A stretch of DNA of 5,484 nucleotides from Competibacteraceae bacterium UBA2792. Lineage in GTDB: Bacteria; Pseudomonadota; Gammaproteobacteria; Competibacterales; Competibacteraceae. This document shows positions 1 to 5,484 of the stretch, in pieces. Where the stretch lies: the NCBI GenBank assembly GCA_002352125.1, contig DEHU01000229.1, positions 424 through 5,907 on the forward strand. The letters are read 5' to 3'. The first letter of the stretch is position 1. Each line of letters begins with the position of its first letter. The notes under the pieces were generated by a model, which worked only from the letters and a program-made list of their open reading frames with translations, did no database searches and was not told the origin of the DNA. Made by a program: the position numbers and the translations under genes.

Positions 1-1499
1 TTTTCCGGCGCCACGCCCGGGCCGGTATCGCGCACTTCCAGAAACGGCCGTTCGCGGCCTGGTTCGACGCCGGCGCGTAGCTCGATCTCGGCTGTTTCGC
101 CAGGCCGCGCGCCGTGCTGGCAAGCGTTGACACACAGATTCCACAAGACCTGCTGCAACTGGTGCGGGTCGAACAGGATCTCCGTTTCGGCCGGCTCGAC
201 GATTTGGTGCCATCCGGGTGGTGTTCCTTCCAGGCCGCGCCGGAATTCTCGAACGAAAGTGTCCAGCCAGGGCGCCAGTGCCAGCCGCTCCGGTTTCACC
301 CGGTCACGCCGGGCTAGGTCCAGCACGTCGCCGATGATGCGGTTAGCCCGTTTGACGTTGTCGTGCACGATCTGCCCCAGCCGCCGGTCGCTGGCGCTGG
401 CGCCGGTCGATTCCTGCAAAAGTTGAGCGGCATGGCTGATCGCTGCCAAGGGGTTGCGGATTTCGTGGGCGATGCCGGCCGTCAACCGGCCTAGCGCCGC
501 CAGTTTAATCTGCCGCAAGCGTTCGGCGACCTGTTCGGAGTCTTCCAGCAGGATCACCACGTTTCTCGCTTGGCTGCCGCTCAGTCGGGTGAAGCGCGGG
601 ATCAATTCTGGACGGTGTTCGGTCGGCCGAAAGGCCGGGATATCGACGGCGCCGGCTCGCCATGCCCGTAACCGCTGGTGCAGCGAGAGCGATAAGTCGT
701 GTAGCGGAACCGCCGGTTGGGCGGCTGGGCAGCCGAGCAATTCGCGAGCGGTGTCGTTCAGCAACTGAACCTGATCGGCGTGATCGACCACCACCACGCC
801 GTTTTGCAGATGGCGGATAATGCCCTGGTTCAGTTCGGCGATCGCCAGCAATTCCCGGGTGCGCTGGCGGACCAGCGCCTCGCCCCGCCGCGCCCGCTCC
901 GCCAGGGCGTAGCTGAGCCCGGCGGCGATGAACAGCGCGGCGCCGATGACGCCCAGCCGGACCAGATCGTCGGAGGCGTTGCGCAACGATTCCAGCAGCT
1001 TGCCCCAGTCGTCCGGTGCCGATGCGCTATAGGCGTACCAGCGCGTAATCAGCCAGGAGCCGGCCAGCAGCAGAAAACCCAGGGCGGCGGCGAGCAGGGC
1101 CGAACTCAACGGCAGCAGAATGCTGCTGGCGGCGACGGCGGTGATCAACAAACTGTTCAGGCTGCTGGCTAGACCGCCCGAAGCGTGAATGATGATGATC
1201 AGAGCTATCAGATCGACCAGCATTTGCAAATGCGCTTGCACCACCAGCTTCGGTCGCCGCCAGTAACTACCGGCGATGGCGGTCAAGGCCAGCGCCATGT
1301 AAACCAGCGCCGTGCCGAGAAACAGCGACGGGTATTGCTTGCCAAACAGCCTGCTCTGTTCGTCTAGGGCGAATGCCACCAGCAACAGCGCCGCCAGGAT
1401 CAGCCGGTAGAAATTAGATACCCGGAACACTCGCCACAGGTGACGGCGATCCAGAAAACGGTCGGTAGGGAGTCCAGCGAGCGGGTCGGCGATGGTCAT
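1..1499 (-). CDS. pilS: PilS-like membrane sensor histidine kinase (3' end off window)
   Basis: Two-component sensor kinase. By family knowledge PilS sits in the inner membrane, autophosphorylates and passes phosphate to PilR, a sigma-54 activator of pilin (pilA) transcription. The frame is open from ATG at 1499 to the left edge, giving 499 complete codons with no interruption. About six hydrophobic segments are visible, near residues 29-45, 60-79, 91-105, 114-130, 132-150 and 182-200. The HASGG motif (105-109) after the third is typical of PilS. A charged linker leads into a PAS-like region (about 220-320). The H-box AHEIRNPL has its phospho-acceptor at His345. The N-box has Asn458 (VNACQHG), and the G1 box DTGPG is at 491-495. 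The final ATP-lid and G2 boxes, probably 40-60 residues, lie beyond the edge. No upstream in-frame ATG or good Shine-Dalgarno sequence is seen, so the start is moderately certain. PilR would be expected next to the left. An NtrB-like kinase of another system is the main alternative. Confidence 0.88.
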   Translation of the reverse strand, partial: MTIADPLAGLPTDRFLDRRHLWRVFRVSNFYRLILAALLLVAFALDEQSRLFGKQYPSLFLGTALVYMALALTAIAGSYWRRPKLVVQAHLQMLVDLIALIIIIHASGGLASSLNSLLITAVAASSILLPLSSALLAAALGFLLLAGSWLITRWYAYSASAPDDWGKLLESLRNASDDLVRLGVIGAALFIAAGLSYALAERARRGEALVRQRTRELLAIAELNQGIIRHLQNGVVVVDHADQVQLLNDTARELLGCPAAQPAVPLHDLSLSLHQRLRAWRAGAVDIPAFRPTEHRPELIPRFTRLSGSQARNVVILLEDSEQVAERLRQIKLAALGRLTAGIAHEIRNPLAAISHAAQLLQESTGASASDRRLGQIVHDNVKRANRIIGDVLDLARRDRVKPERLALAPWLDTFVREFRRGLEGTPPGWHQIVEPAETEILFDPHQLQQVLWNLCVNACQHGARPGETAEIELRAGVEPGRERPFLEVRDTGPGVAPE

Positions 1500-1541
1500 G
1501 TTGGACGGGATGGGAACGCGATTTTTTCGAGAAAGCGATTC

Positions 1542-1560
1542 ATCGTATAATTGTAACGAT
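1542..1560. promoter_or_regulatory. AT-rich divergent promoter candidate, pilS/sucC
   Basis: This short AT-rich island lies in a GC-rich intergenic region. It reads as a perfect TATAAT on the plus strand (1546-1551) and as TACAAT on the minus strand (complement of 1550-1555), so the two -10-like hexamers overlap by two bases. The outer bases ATCGT (1542-1546) and ACGAT (1556-1560) form an inverted repeat. A minus-strand start here would give pilS a leader of about 44 nt. A plus-strand start would give sucC a leader of about 110 nt. No good -35 hexamer is visible on either strand (at best three of six matches on the plus strand), so promoter activity is inferred from the -10 elements and position only. 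Confidence 0.4.
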
Positions 1561-1591
1561 ACCGGTGCCGGGATGGGCCGGCCGCGACCCA

Positions 1592-1610
1592 CTTCACGGC
1601 AAGCGTGAAG
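1592..1610. promoter_or_regulatory. 7-bp perfect dyad upstream of sucC, operator or leader hairpin
   Basis: CTTCACG (1592-1598) and CGTGAAG (1604-1610) are exact reverse complements separated by five bases (GCAAG). The right arm coincides with the position expected for the -35 box of the sucC-proximal promoter candidate. It could therefore be the binding site of a dimeric regulator. If transcription starts instead at the farther -10 near 1546, the dyad would form a small hairpin in the sucC leader. No regulator can be named from the sequence. Confidence 0.4.
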
Positions 1611-1633
1611 ATTGGGGCATTTCGGGGTACAAT
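1605..1633 (+). promoter_or_regulatory. Candidate sucC-proximal sigma-70 promoter
   Basis: TACAAT at 1628-1633 matches the -10 consensus in five of six bases. The hexamer 17 bp upstream (GTGAAG, 1605-1610) matches the -35 consensus in only three positions (the T, G and A of TTGACA). Transcription would start near 1640, giving a leader of about 28 nt that contains the ribosome binding site. The weak -35 over a dyad would suit an activated or repressed promoter, but that is inference. Confidence 0.4.
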
Positions 1634-1650
1634 GACAACCTCACTGAAAC

Positions 1651-1657
1651 AGGGGGA
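1651..1657 (+). promoter_or_regulatory. Ribosome binding site of sucC
   Basis: AGGGGGA lies 10 bases before ATG 1668. It supports that start over the in-frame ATG at 1605, which would add 21 residues not found at the N-terminus of SucC proteins. Confidence 0.75.
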
Positions 1658-1667
1658 TGTAATTCGC

Positions 1668-2831
1668 ATGAACCTGCACGAATACCAAGCAAAAGAACTC
1701 CTACAGCAATTCGGTGTGGCGATACCCGGCGGCATCAAGGTCACTTCCCAGCAGGAGGCGGTCGAGGCGGCAAAACAAGTTAGACCGGGCGGACCGTGGG
1801 TGGTCAAAGCCCAGGTTCACGCCGGTGGCCGCGGCAAGGCGGGCGGCGTCAAGTTCGTCCGCACGATCCAGGACGTCGAAGAAGTTGCGGGACGCTTGCT
1901 GGGCTCCACCCTGCACACCCATCAGACCGGTCCTGAAGGGGTACCGATTCACGCCCTGCTGATCCAGGACGGCGTGGATATCGCCAAGGAATACTATCTG
2001 AGCTGTCTGGTAGATCGCAGCAAGAAGCGCATCATCATCATCGGATCATCCGAAGGCGGTATGGACATCGAAGAAGTCGCCGCCAAAACGCCCGAAAAGA
2101 TTCTGACCCTGACCGTCGATCCTGTCGCCGGCGTCCAGCCCTACCAGGCCCGCAATCTCGGCTTCAAGATGGGCATGGAAAAACAGCAAGTCGAGCAACT
2201 GGTCAAGGTGCTGAACGGCGTTTACAACCTGTTCGTCCAGAAAGATTGCAGCATGGTCGAGATCAACCCGCTGATCGTGACCGACACCGGCCAGGTCATG
2301 GCGCTGGACGCCAAGGTCAGCCTGGACGACAACGCCCTATACCGGCACAAGGACACCGCCGAACTGCGCGATCCCTCCCAGGAAGACGAGCGCGAGCACA
2401 TCGCCCACGAGATCGGCCTGAACTACGTCGCCCTGGATGGCAGCATCGGCTGCATGGTCAATGGCGCCGGCTTGGCGATGGCGACCATGGACGTCATCAA
2501 GCTGCACGGCGGCGAGCCGGCCAACTTCCTCGATGTCGGCGGCGGCGCCACTGCCGACCGCGTGGCCCGCGCCTTCAAGCTGATTTTGTCCTCCTCCAAG
2601 GTCAAGGCCATTCTGGTCAATATCTTCGGCGGCATCGTCCGTTGCGATACCATCGCCGAGGGCATTATTTCTGCGGTCAAGGAGGTCGGTCTCACCTTGC
2701 CGGTCGTGGTGCGCCTGCAAGGCACCAACGTGGAAGCTGGCCGCGAGATGCTGGCCAAATCCGGCATGAACATCATGGCCGCCGACGATCTCACCGACGC
2801 CGCCAAGATGGCGGTGGCCGCCGCCAAGTAA
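1668..2831 (+). CDS. sucC: Succinyl-CoA synthetase (ADP-forming), beta subunit
   Basis: The beta subunit of cytosolic succinate-CoA ligase, which with SucD converts succinyl-CoA, nucleoside diphosphate and phosphate to succinate, CoA and nucleoside triphosphate in the TCA cycle. The protein has 387 residues against 388 in E. coli SucC and begins with the family signature [12 protein letters not shown]. The N-terminal ATP-grasp domain (about 1-240) shows the nucleotide-binding Lys47 and glycine-rich loop GGRGK (53-57), and the metal/nucleotide residues of EINPL (Glu198, Asn200) with Asp214. The C-terminal CoA-ligase domain carries VNGAGLAM (264-271), GGGA (291-294) and [10 protein letters not shown] (318-327). 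A further in-frame ATG lies upstream at 1605, but the Shine-Dalgarno position and homology favour 1668. It is followed by sucD after 46 bp. Unlike the enteric sucABCD arrangement, sucAB is not immediately upstream; the neighbour is a divergent pilS. All key residues appear intact. Confidence 0.97.
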   Translation: MNLHEYQAKELLQQFGVAIPGGIKVTSQQEAVEAAKQVRPGGPWVVKAQVHAGGRGKAGGVKFVRTIQDVEEVAGRLLGSTLHTHQTGPEGVPIHALLIQDGVDIAKEYYLSCLVDRSKKRIIIIGSSEGGMDIEEVAAKTPEKILTLTVDPVAGVQPYQARNLGFKMGMEKQQVEQLVKVLNGVYNLFVQKDCSMVEINPLIVTDTGQVMALDAKVSLDDNALYRHKDTAELRDPSQEDEREHIAHEIGLNYVALDGSIGCMVNGAGLAMATMDVIKLHGGEPANFLDVGGGATADRVARAFKLILSSSKVKAILVNIFGGIVRCDTIAEGIISAVKEVGLTLPVVVRLQGTNVEAGREMLAKSGMNIMAADDLTDAAKMAVAAAK

Positions 2832-2877
2832 TCCGGCGCGCATTCGGTTTCCACGATCCAGAGAGAACGAGACGACC

Positions 2878-3756
2878 ATGAGCATTCTGATCAACAAAGA
2901 CACCAAGGTCATCTGCCAGGGCTTCACCGGCTCGCAGGGCACTTTCCACGCCGAGCAGGCCATCGCCTACGGCACCAACTTGGTCGGTGGTATCAGCCCC
3001 GGCAAGGGCGGTACCACCCATCTTGGCAAGCCGGTGTTCAACACCGTGTACGAGGCGGTGGCGGCCACCGGCGCCGATGCCTCCATGATCTACGTCCCTG
3101 CCGCCTTTGCGGGCGACGCCATCCTGGAAGCGGCCGACGCCGGCATCAAGGTCATCGCCTGCATCACCGAAGGCATTCCGGTCATGGACATGCTAAAGGT
3201 GAAGGCGGTATTGACCAACAACTACCCGGACGTCTATCTGATCGGCCCGAACTGCCCGGGCGTGATCACGCCCGGCGGCTGCAAGATGGGCATCATGCCC
3301 GGCCATATCCATCTGCCCGGCAAAATCGGCATCGTCTCCCGCTCCGGCACCCTGACGTATGAAGCAGTTTATCAGACCACCCAAGCCGGTCTGGGCCAGA
3401 GCACTTGCGTTGGCATCGGCGGCGACCCGATCCACGGCATGAGCTTTGTGGACGTGCTGAAGCTGTTCAAAGACGATCCGCAGACCGAAGGTATCGTGAT
3501 GGTCGGCGAAATCGGTGGCAGCGCCGAAGAAGAAGGCGCCGAGTTCATCAAGGCCAACATCAAGAAGCCAGTAGTGGCCTACATCGCCGGCGTCACCGCG
3601 CCCCCCGGCAAGCGCATGGGCCACGCCGGCGCCATCATCATGGGCGGCAAGGGCACGGCGAAGGATAAGTTCGCGGCGCTGGAAGCGGCAGGCGCGAAGA
3701 TCGTTCGTTCCCCGGCCGACATCGGCGAGGCGATGAAGACGTTCTTCACCGGTTAG
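2878..3756 (+). CDS. sucD: Succinyl-CoA synthetase, alpha subunit
   Basis: The alpha subunit of succinate-CoA ligase, which binds CoA and carries the phosphohistidine intermediate of the reaction. It is 292 residues long, close to the 289 of E. coli SucD. The Rossmann-type CoA-binding domain begins with the typical [18 protein letters not shown], including TGSQGTFH (17-24). GPNCPG (123-128) is the conserved CoA-contact loop. The ligase domain has Glu211 in MVGEIGG, the partner of the active-site histidine, and the phosphorylated His249 in GHAGA (248-252). The 46-bp spacer after sucC contains no terminator, and the purine-rich stretch GAGAGAACGAG (2861-2871) before ATG is a modest ribosome binding site. 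Co-transcription with sucC is inferred from spacing and obligate partnership. A strong hairpin follows the stop codon, ending the unit. Confidence 0.97.
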   Translation: MSILINKDTKVICQGFTGSQGTFHAEQAIAYGTNLVGGISPGKGGTTHLGKPVFNTVYEAVAATGADASMIYVPAAFAGDAILEAADAGIKVIACITEGIPVMDMLKVKAVLTNNYPDVYLIGPNCPGVITPGGCKMGIMPGHIHLPGKIGIVSRSGTLTYEAVYQTTQAGLGQSTCVGIGGDPIHGMSFVDVLKLFKDDPQTEGIVMVGEIGGSAEEEGAEFIKANIKKPVVAYIAGVTAPPGKRMGHAGAIIMGGKGTAKDKFAALEAAGAKIVRSPADIGEAMKTFFTG

Positions 3757-3761
3757 CAGCC

Positions 3762-3773
3762 GGATCGCGATCC
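3762..3773. repeat. 12-bp perfect palindrome after sucD
   Basis: GGATCGCGATCC is a perfect palindrome six bases after the sucD stop codon. It contains two GATC sites (3763-3766 and 3769-3772). It has no loop and is separate from the terminator stem that follows. It may be a protein-binding site, a chance sequence, or one copy of a genome-wide short motif. Function unknown. Confidence 0.5.
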
Positions 3774-3785
3774 ATTGCAAATCCA

Positions 3786-3819
3786 ACGAGGGGTGCACGA
3801 GCGCCCCTCGTGTCGTTTT
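3786..3819 (+). terminator. Intrinsic terminator of sucCD
   Basis: ACGAGGGGTGC (3786-3796) pairs with GCGCCCCTCGT (3801-3811), giving an 11-bp stem with a single T-G wobble and the tetraloop ACGA. It is followed by a short T-rich run ending in TTTT (3816-3819). It lies 29 bases after the sucD stop and in the gap before nadE, so it should end the sucCD transcript and make nadE a separate unit. The T-tract is short and interrupted, so some read-through into nadE is possible. Confidence 0.82.
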
Positions 3820-3831
3820 CGGGTTCCCAAA

Positions 3832-3837
3832 TAAAAT
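3832..3837 (+). promoter_or_regulatory. Possible -10 element for nadE
   Basis: TAAAAT lies in the AT-rich patch just after the sucCD terminator. It is five of six to the -10 consensus and is 52 bases before the nadE start. No convincing -35 hexamer is found at the right distance; that position falls in the terminator stem. A nadE promoter is expected in this gap because of the terminator, but this assignment is weak. Confidence 0.22.
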
Positions 3838-3872
3838 TGATTACCGATTTTCGGTTCGTCAAACCGTTCGAT

Positions 3873-3876
3873 GAGG
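3873..3876 (+). promoter_or_regulatory. Probable ribosome binding site of nadE
   Basis: GAGG lies 13 bases before the GTG at 3890, a slightly long spacing. It overlaps an in-frame TGA (3872-3874), the last stop upstream in the nadE frame. This limits the start to the short interval from 3875 and leaves GTG 3890 as the best choice. Confidence 0.45.
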
Positions 3877-3889
3877 TCGCTATTCGCTC

Positions 3890-5484
3890 GTGAACGCTCC
3901 CGCTACCTCTTTCCGGGTCGTCATGGCCCAACTCGACTTTCTGGTCGGCGATGTCGCCGGCAACGCCGATAAAATTATCGCCGCCGCCGCCGAAGCCCGC
4001 GACCGCTTGCGGGCCGATCTGATCGTCTTCCCGGAACTCACTGTAACCGGTTATCCGCCCGAGGATTTGCTGTTGCGTCCCGGTTTCGTCCGGCAGATGG
4101 AACCCGCGTTGCAGCGGCTTTGCAACGAGATCCGGGGTATCACCGCCGTGGTCGGTTGTCCCTTGCTGACGCCGGAAGGTTTGCGCAACGCCGCCGTGGT
4201 TCTGGGCGATGGCGGGCGGCAGGCGGCGTATTACAAACGCTGGTTGCCGAATTACAGCGTGTTCGACGAGAAACGCTATTTCGTGCCGGGCGAAGCCCCG
4301 GCGGTGGTGACAGTGGCCGGGGTGCGGGTGGGCGTGACCATCTGCGAGGATGTTTGGTTGCCGGGGCCGGTCGCGCAAGCGGCCGAGGCCGGGGCGCAAC
4401 TGTTGGTCAATCTCAACGCCTCGCCGTATCACGCCGGCAAGGGCGGCCAGCGCGTGGACGTGCTGCGCCAACGAGTGCGGGAAGGCCGCATTCCCATCGT
4501 TTACGTCAACCTGCTGGGCGGTCAGGACGAACTGGTGTTCGACGGCGGTTCGATGGTGGTCGGCGCCGATGAAGCGCTGATCCAACGGGCGCCGTTTTTC
4601 GCCGCCGGTTTGTATCCGGTGGATTTTCGGGTTTCCGAGGCCGGTCTGGCGCCGGTGCCGGGCGAGATCGCCGAAGAGCCGGGGGCAGAGGAGGGCATTT
4701 ATCGAGCCTTGGTGCTCGGCGTGCGCGATTACGTCGAAAAAAACGGTTTTCCGGGCGTGGTGTTGGGCTTGTCTGGCGGCATCGATTCGGCCCTGACACT
4801 AGCCATCGCAGTGGACGCTTTGGGTGCGGAACGGGTCGAGGCGGTCTTGATGCCCTCGCGCTACACTGCCGACATGAGCAACACCGATGCCGAATTGGAA
4901 GCCAAGGCGTTGGGCGTCAAGTATCACCTCCTGCCCATCGAGCCGGCCTTTCAGTCTTTTTTGCACATCCTGCAACCGGTGTTTGCCGGATTGCCGCCAG
5001 ACATCGCCGAAGAGAATATTCAGGCGCGTTGCCGGGGTGTATTGCTGATGGCGATTTCCAACAAGACCGGTAAGCTGGTGTTGACCACCGGCAACAAGAG
5101 CGAGACGGCGGTCGGTTATTCCACCCTGTACGGCGACATGGCCGGTGGTTTTGCACCCATCAAGGACGTGCTCAAAACGATGGTTTACCGGCTGGCGGTT
5201 TATCGCAATAACCTGTCGCCAGCGATTCCGCAGCGGGTGTTCGACCGGCCGCCATCGGCGGAATTGCGCCCGGACCAGACCGATCAGGACAGCTTGCCGC
5301 CTTATGACGTGCTGGACGCCATTCTTCACGGTTACGTGGAAGAAGACCGCTCGGTGGAGGAACTGATTGCGTCCGGTTTCGACCAAGCGACGGTGGAGCG
5401 GGTAGCGCGGCTGGTGATCCTGAACGAGTACAAGCGCCGGCAGGCCGCGCCGGGGGTACGCATCACGCCCCGCGCTTTCGGCCG
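3890..5484 (+). CDS. nadE: Glutamine-dependent NAD+ synthetase (3' end off window)
   Basis: Catalyses the last step of NAD+ synthesis: ATP-dependent amidation of nicotinic acid adenine dinucleotide, using ammonia released from glutamine. The frame is open from GTG 3890 to the right edge (531 full codons). The N-terminal nitrilase-type glutaminase domain (about 10-255) has its full catalytic triad: Glu49 in FPELTVTGYPPEDL, Lys116 in YYKRWLPNY and Cys152 in TICEDVW. The synthetase domain (about 270 onward) has the ATP-pyrophosphatase P-loop SGGIDSA (295-301), TTGNKSE (399-405) and YGDMAGG (414-420). The last visible residues (ITPRAFG) fall in the usual C-terminal tail, so only about 10-15 residues are missing. 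GTG is preferred because the alternative ATG at 3923 lies inside the first beta strand (RVVMAQLDFLVGD) and would remove it; an in-frame stop at 3872 excludes longer starts. The preceding terminator suggests its own promoter. Confidence 0.95.
   Translation, partial: MNAPATSFRVVMAQLDFLVGDVAGNADKIIAAAAEARDRLRADLIVFPELTVTGYPPEDLLLRPGFVRQMEPALQRLCNEIRGITAVVGCPLLTPEGLRNAAVVLGDGGRQAAYYKRWLPNYSVFDEKRYFVPGEAPAVVTVAGVRVGVTICEDVWLPGPVAQAAEAGAQLLVNLNASPYHAGKGGQRVDVLRQRVREGRIPIVYVNLLGGQDELVFDGGSMVVGADEALIQRAPFFAAGLYPVDFRVSEAGLAPVPGEIAEEPGAEEGIYRALVLGVRDYVEKNGFPGVVLGLSGGIDSALTLAIAVDALGAERVEAVLMPSRYTADMSNTDAELEAKALGVKYHLLPIEPAFQSFLHILQPVFAGLPPDIAEENIQARCRGVLLMAISNKTGKLVLTTGNKSETAVGYSTLYGDMAGGFAPIKDVLKTMVYRLAVYRNNLSPAIPQRVFDRPPSAELRPDQTDQDSLPPYDVLDAILHGYVEEDRSVEELIASGFDQATVERVARLVILNEYKRRQAAPGVRITPRAFG

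Noticed and set aside
717..1172. Plus-strand open frame of 151 codons opposite pilS
   Set aside because: Gln/Gly-rich shadow of the pilS membrane and linker region. The pilS frame explains this DNA fully.
1576..1583. GGCCGGCC palindrome in the pilS/sucC gap
   Set aside because: Only eight bases in a GC-rich context, common by chance and not placed relative to any promoter element.
1605..1667. In-frame N-terminal extension of sucC (21 codons from ATG 1605)
   Set aside because: It overlaps the likely promoter region, has no ribosome binding site, and is not part of the SucC family N-terminus. The strong AGGGGGA supports ATG 1668.
2246..2881. Plus-strand open frame of 211 codons within sucC
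   Set aside because: It is an alternative frame of sucC, very rich in Arg, Gly and Gln, a compositional artefact of high third-position GC.
2337..2963. Minus-strand open frame of 208 codons across sucC and sucD
   Set aside because: Antisense to two conserved genes and with no recognisable domain.
3193..3798. Minus-strand open frame of 201 codons across sucD and its terminator
   Set aside because: Antisense shadow. It starts inside the terminator stem and shows no family resemblance.
3746..4585. Long minus-strand open frame (279 codons) opposite nadE
   Set aside because: It runs antisense to a clear nadE with intact catalytic residues. Its translation is rich in His, Arg, Gly and Gln with no recognisable domain, as expected for a GC-rich shadow frame.
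4799..5386. Minus-strand open frame of 195 codons opposite the NadE synthetase domain
   Set aside because: Antisense shadow of the conserved domain, with no recognisable protein family and no independent start signals.

Overview
The window is a GC-rich stretch of ordinary chromosome, most likely from a gammaproteobacterium. The basis is a PilS-type sensor kinase, a sucCD pair close in length to the E. coli proteins (387 and 292 residues), and a two-domain glutamine-dependent NAD synthetase. I cannot assign a genus from the sequence alone. There is no sign of a mobile element, CRISPR array, tRNA or rRNA.

Layout. Positions 1-1499 (minus strand) carry most of a pilS-like membrane histidine kinase, whose C-terminal end lies beyond the left edge. 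Positions 1500-1667 are a divergent intergenic control region with two overlapping, oppositely oriented -10-like hexamers, a perfect 7-bp dyad and a second -10-like hexamer close to sucC. Positions 1668-3756 (plus strand) hold sucC and sucD, separated by 46 bp with no terminator and probably co-transcribed. Positions 3757-3889 hold a 12-bp palindrome, a clear intrinsic terminator and an AT-rich leader. From 3890 to the right edge runs nadE (plus strand, GTG start), which lacks only its extreme C-terminus.

How they fit together. SucCD performs the substrate-level phosphorylation step of the TCA cycle (succinyl-CoA to succinate). NadE makes NAD+, which the cycle's dehydrogenases use. PilS is the sensor of a two-component system that controls type IV pilin expression and is functionally separate. 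The shared pilS/sucC intergenic region and the terminator before nadE suggest three transcription units: leftward pilS (probably with pilR beyond the edge), sucCD, and nadE.

I see no strong candidate for a novel system. The points most worth a second look are regulatory: the dyad over the putative sucC -35 region, the overlapping divergent -10 elements, a possible 15-codon leader ORF overlapping the pilS start, and the palindrome after sucD.
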